A DNA stretch of 64,000 nt from JBBQCW01 sp038319025 (lineage in GTDB: Bacteria; Actinomycetota; Thermoleophilia; Solirubrobacterales; Solirubrobacteraceae). Every line of letters starts with the position of its first letter. Position 1 is the stretch's first letter. The stretch is taken from NCBI GenBank assembly GCA_038319025.1, contig JBBQCW010000002.1, forward strand, positions 189,198 through 253,197, read 5' to 3'. This document shows positions 56,664-64,000 of this stretch, one piece after another. The notes under the pieces were generated by a model that ran no database searches, had not been told where the DNA came from, and was given only the letters and a program-made list of their open reading frames with translations. A program made the position numbers and the translations under genes.

Positions 56664-57716
56664 GTGCCGCAAGCCCCCCCGAACCGGCCCCGCATCCTGC
56701 TCGTCGAGGACGACGACGTACTGGCCGACGTCCTCGTGACGCTGCTCGGCCGCATCGCCCAGGTCATGTGGGCCGCCAGCGCCGAGGCGGCGATCGATCG
56801 GCTGGCCGACCACGATTGGGACCTCTTCGTGGTCGACATCGGCCTGCCCGGGATGGACGGCCTGAGCTTCGTCGAACAAGCGCGCACACGGGCGCCGGAA
56901 GCGGCTGCTCTGATGCTGTCCAGCCACTCGGAGTTCGAGTACGCCGTGGGCGCGATTCGCGCCGGCGCCGACGACTACCTGGTCAAGCCCGTCGACCCCG
57001 CCGAACTGCTGGCCAAGGTCGAGCAACTGATCGCGCTGGCCGCCGAGCGCAAGGCCGCCAACCGCGAGGTGGTGCTGGCCGTCGGCGCGCACCCCGACGA
57101 CGTGGAGATCGGGGTCGGCGGCATTCTGCTGCGCCATGCGGCGATGGGCGACGACGTCAACGTGCTGACCATGACCGGGGGCGAGCAGGGCGGCGAGCCC
57201 GGGGCTCGGGCGATCGAGGCGCAGGCGGCCGCCGACCTGATGGGCGCGCGTCTGTTCCTGACGGACCTGCAGGACACCAGCGTCCACGTGAGCGACGGCG
57301 GCGTCACGATCGGCACGATCAAGCGCGTGATCGACGAGATCCGTCCCACCACCATCTACACCCACACTTTGCTTGACGTCCACCAGGACCACCGCAACGT
57401 GCACCACGCGACGCTCGTGGCCGCCCGCGGCATCCCGCGGGTCTTTTGTTACCAGGCGCCGTCCACCACGGTGGAGTTCCAGCCCACCCGCTTCGTGGCC
57501 ATGGACGACTTCATGCAGCGCAAGCTCGACGTGATCGAGGTGTACACCTCGCAGGTGACGACCCGCGGCTACCTCGACGCCGATCTGCTGCGTTCGACGG
57601 CCCGTTATTGGAGCCGCTTCACGACCGCCCGCTACGTCGAACCGCTGGCCGTGATCCGCGACAGCGACGCCGATCCAACCGTTACCGCCTCGACCTCGGA
57701 GCCTCCCGATGCCTGA
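56664..57716 (+). CDS. Fusion of a response-regulator receiver with a PIG-L/LmbE-type N-acetylglucosamine deacetylase
   Basis: A 350-residue two-domain protein. The receiver (about 8-125) is complete: Glu15-Asp16-Asp18 pocket, phospho-acceptor Asp58 (VVDIGLPGMDG), Ser86 and Lys108 (YLVKPV). The PIG-L domain (about 136-330) has the zinc motif AHPDDVE (142-148) and HQDHRNVHH (240-248), the ligands and base of GlcNAc-type deacetylases. The GTG start follows a -10 by 7 bp. The fusion suggests deacetylation is switched by phosphorylation. It overlaps the ATP-grasp gene by 8 bp and starts a five-gene operon. I do not know a described system with this fusion; the phosphodonor may be a kinase elsewhere, via the HPt protein. 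Confidence 0.9.
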   Translation: MPQAPPNRPRILLVEDDDVLADVLVTLLGRIAQVMWAASAEAAIDRLADHDWDLFVVDIGLPGMDGLSFVEQARTRAPEAAALMLSSHSEFEYAVGAIRAGADDYLVKPVDPAELLAKVEQLIALAAERKAANREVVLAVGAHPDDVEIGVGGILLRHAAMGDDVNVLTMTGGEQGGEPGARAIEAQAAADLMGARLFLTDLQDTSVHVSDGGVTIGTIKRVIDEIRPTTIYTHTLLDVHQDHRNVHHATLVAARGIPRVFCYQAPSTTVEFQPTRFVAMDDFMQRKLDVIEVYTSQVTTRGYLDADLLRSTARYWSRFTTARYVEPLAVIRDSDADPTVTASTSEPPDA

Positions 57717-58728
57717 CTTGACCCGTCTGCCCCGTGTTCTCATCACCGGAACCGGAGGTCCGTCCGGCGTCTCGATCATGAAGTCGCTGAACGCTCTCGA
57801 CGGCGATCGCGCCGTGGAGGTGCTTGCCGCCGACCTCGATCCCTACGCCGCCGGTCTCTACCTCGTTCCGGAGGAGCACCGCTTCTTGCTGCCGCGCGGC
57901 GACGATCCCGCCTTTGCCGACCGACTGCTCGCGATTGCCGTGGCCGCCGGCGCCGACGTCGTCGTGCCCACGGTGGACAGCGAACTGCTTCCGGTCGCCG
58001 AGCGCCGCAACGCCTTCGTTGCCGCCGGCATCACCCCGGTCGTGGCCGGTGCAGACACGCTGCGCACCTGCCTGGACAAGTGGGCGCTGCACGAGCGCTG
58101 CGAGGGCCACGTACGCGTGCCGGCCAGCGTGGTGGTCGACGACGCGTTCGACGCCGCCACCATCGACTTGCCCGTGATCGTGAAGCCGCGTACCGGCAGC
58201 GGCTCCCGCGGGATCCGCCTGATCAAGGACATAGGTGAGCTCGAGCGCCTTGAGCGCGACGGCACGCTCCTCGTACAGGAGTTGCTGCCCGGGCCGGAGT
58301 TCTCCATCGACGTGATCGCCCGCGCCGACGGGCGTGTCCTGTGCGCCGTCCCCCGCGAGCGGCTCAAGGTCGACTCGGGAATCGCGGTCACCGGCCGCAC
58401 GATCCACGACGAGAAGCTCGAGCGGTTCGGCCGTGAGGTCGCCGAGCTGATCGGCCTGACCACCGTCGCCAACGTGCAGGCCAAGGGCGCGGTCGATGGT
58501 GAGCCCGCCCTGCTGGAGGTCAACGCGCGCTTCCCCGGAACGATGCCGCTGACTATCGCCGCCGGCGTCGACATGCCGGCGCTGGCCGTCGGCGAGGCCC
58601 TCGGCCATCCGCTCGGCGACGAGCAGATCCCTTTCCAGGACATCGCGATGGTTCGCTACCTGGAAGAGAAGTTCCTCCCGTTCGCTGAGATCGAGCGGAT
58701 GCAGGCCACCGAAGGATCGGACGCATGA
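57709..58728 (+). CDS. ATP-grasp ligase (carbamoyl-phosphate-synthase-large-chain-like)
   Basis: A 339-residue ATP-grasp protein. The N-terminal pre-ATP-grasp domain starts RVLITGTGGPSGVSIMKSL; the ATP-grasp core has VIVKPRTGSGSRGIRLI (P-loop-like Lys and Ser-rich loop), VQELLPGPEFSIDVIA and the metal-binding LLEVNARFPGTMP with Glu and Asn. Such stand-alone members ligate a carboxylate to an amine or thiol via acyl phosphate. Its start overlaps the fusion gene by 8 bp and its stop overlaps the PHP gene by 4 bp. Partner genes suggest it decorates a glycan or lipid with an amino acid or similar; that is inference. Confidence 0.88.
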   Translation: MPDLTRLPRVLITGTGGPSGVSIMKSLNALDGDRAVEVLAADLDPYAAGLYLVPEEHRFLLPRGDDPAFADRLLAIAVAAGADVVVPTVDSELLPVAERRNAFVAAGITPVVAGADTLRTCLDKWALHERCEGHVRVPASVVVDDAFDAATIDLPVIVKPRTGSGSRGIRLIKDIGELERLERDGTLLVQELLPGPEFSIDVIARADGRVLCAVPRERLKVDSGIAVTGRTIHDEKLERFGREVAELIGLTTVANVQAKGAVDGEPALLEVNARFPGTMPLTIAAGVDMPALAVGEALGHPLGDEQIPFQDIAMVRYLEEKFLPFAEIERMQATEGSDA

Positions 58729-59456
58729 GCCTCCCCGCGATCGATCCGCCCACGATGGACATGCACGTCCACTCCACGTTCTCCGACGGCAAGAACACGA
58801 TCGAAGAGAACATCGAGGAGGCGACGGCGCTCGGCCTCACCCACCTCACATGCGTCGACCACGTGCGCGTGGACACCGACTACCTCCCGGACTACGTAGC
58901 CGCCGTGCAGCGGCTGCGCGAGACGACCGACCTCACGCTCCTGTGCGCCGTCGAAGCCAAGCTGCTGAACACCGCCGGCGACCTGGACCTGCCGCCGCTG
59001 CCCGAAGGCGTGGACCTGATCTACGCCGCCGATCATCAGGTGCCATGGGCCGACGGGCCGCGCCACCCAAGGGACGTCAAGGAGCAACTCGAGGCCGGCA
59101 CACTCACGAGCGCTGAGGTGTTCGAGGCGCTGCTGGCCTCGACCACAAACGCCGTCCTCCGTCACGAGCACATCGTCCTCGCTCATCTCTTCAGCATCCT
59201 GCCGAAGATCGGGCTGCGTGAAGAGGACGTGCCGATGCCCCTCATCGAAACCCTCGCCGACGTCTGCGCCGCGCACGGCGCCCAGATCGAGGTGAGCGAG
59301 CGTTGGAGCTGCCCGTCCGCTCGCACTGTGCGTCCGTTCATCGACCGCGGTGTGCCGCTGCTCCTCAGCACGGACAGCCACCTGCGTACGAAGATCGCCC
59401 GGTATGACCACTGCATCGAGGTGGTGCGCGAACTGGCGGCGCCCGCCGGCGCCTAA
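58725..59456 (+). CDS. PHP-domain metal-dependent hydrolase
   Basis: A 243-residue PHP-domain protein. The first motif is MDMHVHSTFSDGKNT (His14, His16, Asp21), followed by THLTCVDHVRVD, CAVEAKLL, and the last motif LLLSTDSHLR, giving the trinuclear metal set of histidinol-phosphatase-like phosphoesterases. HEHIVLAHLFSIL supplies a further His. It would remove a phosphate or cleave a phosphodiester. ATGA overlap with the ATP-grasp gene. The glycosyltransferase follows after 15 bp with its own ribosome site. Confidence 0.88.
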   Translation: MSLPAIDPPTMDMHVHSTFSDGKNTIEENIEEATALGLTHLTCVDHVRVDTDYLPDYVAAVQRLRETTDLTLLCAVEAKLLNTAGDLDLPPLPEGVDLIYAADHQVPWADGPRHPRDVKEQLEAGTLTSAEVFEALLASTTNAVLRHEHIVLAHLFSILPKIGLREEDVPMPLIETLADVCAAHGAQIEVSERWSCPSARTVRPFIDRGVPLLLSTDSHLRTKIARYDHCIEVVRELAAPAGA

Positions 59457-59471
59457 CGGAGGCCGCCGGGC

Positions 59472-60968
59472 GTGATCGCCGAGGACATTCTCGCCTGGAC
59501 GCTCGTGGCGCTGGTGTTGTGCGGCACGCTGCCCCAGGTCGCCGGGTGCTACCAGTTCGCACTCGCGGGCCGGCACCGGTTCCGCGCCCGGCGAACGCCC
59601 AAGGAGACTGCGTTCCCGCGCATCGCGCTGATCGTGCCCGCGTGGAACGAAGCGCTCGTGGTCGAACGCACGATCGAGCAACTGATGGCGCTTGAGTACC
59701 CAGCCGATCGCCTGCGCGTGTACGTGGTGGACGACGCCAGCACCGACGAGACGCCCGAGCGCGTGCTGGCCAAAGCGCAGATCTACCCCGGTCGCGTGTT
59801 CCACCTACGGCGTGAGAAGGGCGGCGAAGGCAAAGCCCACACCATCAACCACGGGCTGCGGATCATCCGCGCCGAGGATTGGTATGAGGCCGTGATGATC
59901 ATCGACGCCGACGTGATCCTCACCCCGCCGTCGCTGCGCAGGTTGGCTCGCCATCTGGCCGATCCGGAGGTCGGGGCGGTCACCGCGTACATCAAGGAGG
60001 GCAGCCGCCCGGGCAATTACATGAACCGGTTCGTCGCCTTCGAGTACATCACCGCTCAGGCCGCCGCGCGGCGGGCGCAAAACGTGCTCGACGTCCAAGC
60101 CTGCCTGGCCGGCGGATCGCAGCTCATCCGACGCGAGAGCCTGGAGGCGATCGGCGGCGAGATCGACACCACCACGCTGGCCGAGGACACCGTCACCACG
60201 TTCAAGATCCAGCTCTCAGGAAAGCACGTCGTCTTCGAGCCCCACGCGATCGTGTGGGCCGAGGAGCCGCGGGCGATAGACGGTCTGTGGAAGCAGCGGG
60301 TGCGCTGGAGCCGCGGCAACGTGCAGGTCACGCGGCGCTACCGGCGCCTGTTCTTTCACCGTGGCCGCGGCGGCCCGCTGGGCAGCGTGAGCTTCGCCTT
60401 CATCTGGTTCTCGATCTTCCTCATGCCGATGCTGATGATCGTCTCGACGCTGTCTCTGCTCGGCCTCTACGTGCTCAACCCGGAGCTGTCTTACGAGGTG
60501 TTCCGCTCGCTGTGGTTCGTGACGTTGGTGACCTACCTGTTCATCACGCTGTCGAGCTTTTCGGTGGACCCCGACACAGCCCGGCGCTGCTGGCGGGAGG
60601 GCGTGCTGTTCCCCGGCCTCGTCAGCCTGACGATCATCGCCTATGCCGCCTACCCGCCGCTCTTTTCCCAGACGCTCGTGCCCGTTGCGCATGACACCGG
60701 GGTGGCCGACGGGCCGCTGGGCACCGCCGCCCTGCTGGCGGTGTACGTGTGGCCGACGGCGTGCATGGTCGCCGCGTGGCTGATCAAGCGGCTGGAGACG
60801 ACCGGCCACCTCGGCTGGATCGTGCCGCCGCTGCTTTATCTGACCGGGTACGGGCCGCTTCTGTGCTCAATCACCATGGCCGGCTACATCAAGGAAGCGC
60901 GCGGCGCCGACATGGTGTGGGAGAAGACCGAGAAGACGGGCAACATCGGCACCGGGGTCCTGCGATGA
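59472..60968 (+). CDS. Membrane glycosyltransferase family 2 (PgaC/cellulose-synthase-like)
   Basis: A 498-residue processive-type GT2. N-terminal TM about 6-28; catalytic domain about 48-300 with VYVVDDAS (Asp87-Asp88), IIDADVIL (DxD at 145-147), LAEDTVTT (Asp239 as base) and KQRVRWSRG (Q275xxRW), the D,D,D,QxxRW set of cellulose/hyaluronan/poly-GlcNAc synthases. About five C-terminal helices follow (about 308-475). GTG start with GGAGG 9 bp upstream. Such enzymes polymerise and export a beta-linked polysaccharide. In PNAG systems a deacetylase is paired with PgaC; here the PIG-L domain could play that role. Confidence 0.9.
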   Translation: MIAEDILAWTLVALVLCGTLPQVAGCYQFALAGRHRFRARRTPKETAFPRIALIVPAWNEALVVERTIEQLMALEYPADRLRVYVVDDASTDETPERVLAKAQIYPGRVFHLRREKGGEGKAHTINHGLRIIRAEDWYEAVMIIDADVILTPPSLRRLARHLADPEVGAVTAYIKEGSRPGNYMNRFVAFEYITAQAAARRAQNVLDVQACLAGGSQLIRRESLEAIGGEIDTTTLAEDTVTTFKIQLSGKHVVFEPHAIVWAEEPRAIDGLWKQRVRWSRGNVQVTRRYRRLFFHRGRGGPLGSVSFAFIWFSIFLMPMLMIVSTLSLLGLYVLNPELSYEVFRSLWFVTLVTYLFITLSSFSVDPDTARRCWREGVLFPGLVSLTIIAYAAYPPLFSQTLVPVAHDTGVADGPLGTAALLAVYVWPTACMVAAWLIKRLETTGHLGWIVPPLLYLTGYGPLLCSITMAGYIKEARGADMVWEKTEKTGNIGTGVLR

Positions 60969-61126
60969 GCGACGAGCCGAGCACCGAACTGTCACCGATC
61001 AGCCCCGAGCAGGCGGAGATCGAGCGCCGCGACGACGAGCGCTTTGAGACGCACATCTTTGCCCGGGCGATCGCGATCGTGCTGTTCATCGCCGTCGTCG
61101 TGGCTGCGCGCGCCCTGCTGGTCTGA
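60965..61126 (+). CDS. Small one-helix membrane protein of the glycosyltransferase operon
   Basis: A 53-residue protein: a charged cytosolic N-terminus (MSDEPSTELSPISPEQAEIE then RRDDERFETH), and one C-terminal membrane helix (about 32-53, IFARAIAIVLFIAVVVAARAL). Its ATGA start overlaps the glycosyltransferase stop, so it is made with it. In poly-GlcNAc and cellulose systems small membrane subunits (such as PgaD) are needed for synthase activity; this could be an analogous partner, though there is no sequence match that I can claim. It ends the operon. Confidence 0.7.
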   Translation: MSDEPSTELSPISPEQAEIERRDDERFETHIFARAIAIVLFIAVVVAARALLV

Positions 61127-61210
61127 GATCCAGGAGGCTCTCGCGGCTCAGTTTGAGGCCAGTAGGTTCCGGCCAAGATGAACGCCGCACCAGGTACCGC
61201 TCAGCATGTT

Positions 61211-61226
61211 GTCGCGCTGGCGCGAC
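61211..61226. terminator. Short hairpin between convergent genes at the operon end
   Basis: GTCGCG-CTGG-CGCGAC is a perfect 6-bp stem, 85 bp after the last operon gene and 25 bp before the stop of the convergent glycine-rich gene. Candidate two-way terminator, without a T-run. Confidence 0.4.
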
Positions 61227-61250
61227 GTGCGTGCGGGAGGCTCAACTGAG

Positions 61251-63902
61251 TTAGCGCCGACCCGCCTGCCTCACCCGCACTCCTATCGTCCTAGACGTCA
61301 CGCCGGCGCAGCTCGCATTCTCCTCCACGACCGCGCGGTAGACGAGAGTTCGCCTGATCTTGATCTTGGCCGAGTAGTGGCCCCTTGCATCGGTTCGGGT
61401 GGTCACGAATCTCGCCAGCTTCCCGTTGTCCTGGGTCGTTCGGCGGCGCTGAATCTGGACGGCGCGACCCTGCTCGCAGGACCGGTCCGTCGGAGTGCGG
61501 AGCTGTCCGGCGAGCCTGACCGCGCGGCTCTTGAGGACGACGCGCTTGCCTGCGCCGAGCGTCAGGGTTCCGCCGGCCTTGCTGACGGGAGCTCCGTTGC
61601 CGGGCGTGACGGGAGCTCCGTTGCCGGGCGTGGCGGTCACGGCGCCGAACGCCGCGCCAACGTCGTGAGGCTGGTCCATCGTCACCGTGCAGGTGAGCGA
61701 GCTGCCCGAGCAGGCTCCATGCCAGCCGTCGAACACCGAGCCGGGTGCGTGTTGAGCCGTGAGGGTCACCGAACCGCCGCGGGCAAAGGCGGCACTGCAC
61801 GTCCCGCCGCAGTCGATGCCGGCCGGCTCCGACGTGACTCTGCCGGAGCCGTAGCCGGACCTTGACACGGAGAGGGTCCTCGGCGTATCGAGCTCGAACG
61901 CGCCGATGTCGCAGGCTCCGAACTGGGGTCGCGTGACCCCGCGCTGGTCGACTGGCCGCGAGCAGCATCCCACCCCAGATGTGGAGCTGGCGATACGCGA
62001 AGGGCCGAGGCAGACGGCGGCGGGGACCGCGTTGTAGGCGGGGCTGGCGCCGGTGATCCCCATCGTGGGGGTGCCGCCGCCATTCGCACTCATCGGGCCG
62101 AGCCGCGGGTTCGACGTGAGCGGCGCGCCGGAGACAGCCGCACTACCCGAAACGCCGCTCGAATGGACGATGTCATGGCTGTGAAGGATGACGTGGGACG
62201 CCGCGGTGTTGGCATGGCCGCCGGCGACGGTGGCCGGCGAGTTCGAAACGACGTCGTGCACTCCGGCGTCATAAACGATCGTGTGGTGGACGTCGGTCAC
62301 GGCGCTGTAGGTGTGACCGGCGGGGGCGCCGGTGTCGCTGCCCATGTAGCCGAGGTTGTAGATGCCGGAACCGTCGTCGGACGCGTGATTGGTGGCGATC
62401 GTGTCGAAGTTGAAATGAATTGTGCCGTTGAGGTTGAAGACGGCGCCGCCAAGACCCTTTCCCTTCTCGACTGCGATCCCGTCGGCCGGGGCGGGCGAGC
62501 CGCCGGCGGCGCTGTTCCCGGCCAGCGTCGAGTTTGTGATCGTGACCCTGCCCTGCTGATTGAAGATCACGCCACCCATCCCGGCCCCGGCGCCGCTGTA
62601 GCCGTCGAGGTTGCTTCTGGGTTCGCCGCCACCGAAGCCGCTGTTTCCCTTCTTACCCACGGAAAAGCCGCCGCCGCCGCCGAAGCCGCCCGAGCCCCCG
62701 TGGAGGCCGTTGAAGGCGCTGCCTCCGCCGCCCCCGAAGCCGCCGCCGCCGCCGCCAACCTCTGTGTCGCATCGGCAAGGGAGGAAATTGCTTCTGCGTG
62801 TCTGGCCCGCGCCGCCGCCCGCGCCCACGCCTCCGCCCCCTCCGGCTTCCGTCGTGCGATAAGGCGTTTCTCCCAGGCCACCGAAGCCGCCCGAGCCGAA
62901 GTCGCCGCCGGGCAGATTGCCGTCGAGCGCTTGGTATCCGCCGCCCCCGCCGCCGTTGCCGGCATGGCCGCCGCGGTACTGCGTGGCGCTTTGGCTGAGG
63001 TACATCGCGGCGCCTCCATTGCCGGCAAGGCCGGTCCCCGGGCCTCCCCCGGCGCCGCGCGGCTCACCGTTTTCGGTCGGCCGGAAGCCGCCGCCGCCGC
63101 CGCTGTACCTGGAGCCCCCCTCGTATCCGCCTTTGCTGTTGCCGGAGAAGGTGCCGCACACCTGGACGATCGCGGAGCAGGACTTCCCGTCGCCGCCCAT
63201 CCCGCCGCCGAAGGTCCCGACCGAGTCAGCGCCGATGCCACCGCCGCCGCCGCCGCTCCCGTCCGGATTCGTTTCGAAGACATGGGTTGCGCCGCCGACC
63301 GCCCGGTTGCCCGTCGCGGCGATCCCGAAGAGGTCCAACAGCCCCTGGTTGTAGATCGCGCCGCCCAGACCGGCGCCGCCACCGCCCCGGCCGGAGCTCC
63401 CGCCCTGGGCCAAGCCGTTACGCAAGGTCAGATCCCGCAGGCTGAGGATGCCGGGGCCCGGCGTTGCGTAGTTCCACGTGTTCGGACTGGTGGGATCGGC
63501 GCCGACGAAGATGAGGCGAAAAGGCTGCGTCGCGTCGGCCGCGCGCTCGATCGTCGCCCCGTTGCCGGCGATGGTGATCCGCGAGGCAATCGCCGGCAGC
63601 GCCGCCGGCCCGTACCAGTAGCCATAGTTGGTCGAGGTGTAGGGAACGTATCCGCGAAACGGGGTCGTGTAGCTGTAGGTGCAACCGGCGGCGAGATCAA
63701 TTGTGCTTGGGTCGGGATCCGCGTTAGCCACCACAATCGCGCTGACCAGGGCCGCGGGACTGCATGCGATCGGCACCGCAGCCGCGGACGGGGCGGCCGC
63801 CGCGAGTGCGACCGCCAGCGTGCCCGCGAGCGCAAATGCGCGAATGCCGCTGTGTGTCAAACGGCCGGCGGGAACGGGGCGGCGGCGGACGCGGTGAGTC
63901 AT
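61251..63902 (-). CDS. Large exported glycine-rich protein with right-handed beta-helix and InlB B-repeat-like end
   Basis: An 883-residue exported protein. Signal peptide about 1-46 (FALAGTLAVALAAAAPSAAA core). A beta-helix-type region (ITIAGNGATIERA, ILSLRDLTLRNGLA, AIYNQGLLDLFGI) surrounds a long Gly-rich section (about 160-450) of repeated GGGGGF/GGSGGFGG blocks, then polymorphic-outer-membrane-like repeats (VTITNSTLAGNSA, IHFNFDTIATNH) and a choice-of-anchor-Q-like end GACDIGAFELD. A divergent InlB B-repeat (about 690-770, GSGRVTSEPAGIDCGGTCS, FDGWHGACSG) and a surface module follow. Start ATG with AGGAGG 6 bp upstream, among the best ribosome sites here. Likely a cell-surface or matrix protein. 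Confidence 0.85.
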   Translation of the reverse strand: MTHRVRRRPVPAGRLTHSGIRAFALAGTLAVALAAAAPSAAAVPIACSPAALVSAIVVANADPDPSTIDLAAGCTYSYTTPFRGYVPYTSTNYGYWYGPAALPAIASRITIAGNGATIERAADATQPFRLIFVGADPTSPNTWNYATPGPGILSLRDLTLRNGLAQGGSSGRGGGGAGLGGAIYNQGLLDLFGIAATGNRAVGGATHVFETNPDGSGGGGGGIGADSVGTFGGGMGGDGKSCSAIVQVCGTFSGNSKGGYEGGSRYSGGGGGFRPTENGEPRGAGGGPGTGLAGNGGAAMYLSQSATQYRGGHAGNGGGGGGYQALDGNLPGGDFGSGGFGGLGETPYRTTEAGGGGGVGAGGGAGQTRRSNFLPCRCDTEVGGGGGGFGGGGGSAFNGLHGGSGGFGGGGGFSVGKKGNSGFGGGEPRSNLDGYSGAGAGMGGVIFNQQGRVTITNSTLAGNSAAGGSPAPADGIAVEKGKGLGGAVFNLNGTIHFNFDTIATNHASDDGSGIYNLGYMGSDTGAPAGHTYSAVTDVHHTIVYDAGVHDVVSNSPATVAGGHANTAASHVILHSHDIVHSSGVSGSAAVSGAPLTSNPRLGPMSANGGGTPTMGITGASPAYNAVPAAVCLGPSRIASSTSGVGCCSRPVDQRGVTRPQFGACDIGAFELDTPRTLSVSRSGYGSGRVTSEPAGIDCGGTCSAAFARGGSVTLTAQHAPGSVFDGWHGACSGSSLTCTVTMDQPHDVGAAFGAVTATPGNGAPVTPGNGAPVSKAGGTLTLGAGKRVVLKSRAVRLAGQLRTPTDRSCEQGRAVQIQRRRTTQDNGKLARFVTTRTDARGHYSAKIKIRRTLVYRAVVEENASCAGVTSRTIGVRVRQAGRR
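61583..61630 (-). repeat. Perfect 24-bp tandem duplication in the glycine-rich protein gene
   Basis: Two adjacent identical 24-bp units (61583-61606 and 61607-61630) encode a repeated TPGNGAPV octapeptide in the linker before the last module. The nucleotide identity suggests a recent slippage duplication; copy number may vary between strains. Confidence 0.85.
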
Positions 63903-64000
63903 TGCTGCCTCCTGCGAGCCTGGCGTTGGAAGCCAAGCGACTGGCGAGCCAGATTTCGGCCAGCCAGCCGGCGGCAACCCTGGTCGCGCCGAGTATTGCA

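Noticed and set aside
62600..63300. CRISPR-like short repeats
   Set aside because: The repeated CCGCCGCC blocks are codons of the Gly-rich protein on the other strand; spacing is irregular and there are no unique spacers of constant size.

Overview
The window is a gene-dense, very GC-rich bacterial chromosome segment of about 60 intact protein genes. Codon use is strongly G/C at third positions, GTG starts are frequent and many genes overlap by 4 bp. A membrane-anchored collagen-like protein with an AAKHYLITSKRQIAP-type stalk, secreted proteins ending in alanine/lysine-rich repeats, the Rrf2-SufBCD-SufS-SufU cluster and a c-di-AMP riboswitch in front of a cell-wall hydrolase together suggest an actinobacterium of the Thermoleophilia (Solirubrobacterales) type. 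That placement is inference from gene content; no rRNA or tRNA is present. Many genes look leaderless: a TANNNT -10 hexamer ends 6-7 bp before the start codon.

Layout. 0-1 kb: the tail of one PIN toxin and a complete antitoxin/toxin pair with a palindromic operator. 1-11.4 kb: metallopeptidase and acyl-CoA dehydrogenase, acetyltransferase, lipoprotein, acyl-CoA carboxylase beta subunit with a PLP amino-acid lyase/racemase, class III aminotransferase, sugar-lactone oxidase, rhodanese and an anchored GH113 enzyme. 11.4-15.7 kb: a signalling island (histidine kinase, response regulator, methyltransferase, OmpR-type regulator and a degenerate receiver). 15.7-22.8 kb: phospholipase D-like protein, LOG-family protein, DCC protein, aldo/keto reductase, flavodoxin, riboswitch-controlled cell-wall hydrolase, M20 peptidase and peroxiredoxin. 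22.8-30.5 kb: the suf iron-sulfur locus in two blocks, split by an oppositely oriented collagen-like gene and headed by an Rrf2 repressor with its own operator. 30.6-41.5 kb: FAD/Fe-S oxidoreductase with a benzoylformate-decarboxylase-like enzyme, a secreted Ig-like protein, and a tightly coupled zwf operon. 41.5-50 kb: glycerol-type kinase and FAD dehydrogenase, peptidase, agmatine deiminase, secreted cupredoxin and sugar transporter. 50-56.7 kb: a degenerate histidine kinase abutting an HPt protein, GH1 beta-glucosidase, flavin-type oxidase and a SMARCAL1-like SNF2 ATPase. 56.7-61.1 kb: a five-gene operon led by a receiver/PIG-L deacetylase fusion. 61.3-63.9 kb: a large glycine-rich secreted protein.

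Most notable points. (1) The operon at 56.66-61.13 kb couples a response-regulator receiver to a PIG-L deacetylase in one polypeptide, followed by an ATP-grasp ligase, a PHP hydrolase, a PgaC-like membrane glycosyltransferase and a one-helix membrane protein; it looks like a phospho-regulated cell-surface glycan system. (2) A family of nested double-stem palindromes occurs six times in intergenic spaces, including between divergent genes where terminators are not expected. (3) Two divergent gene pairs share one symmetric -10 element and have only about 20 bp between start codons. (4) A ydaO/yuaA riboswitch precedes the cell-wall hydrolase. (5) A histidine kinase has lost its phospho-accepting histidine and has no ordinary start codon, directly abutting an HPt gene.
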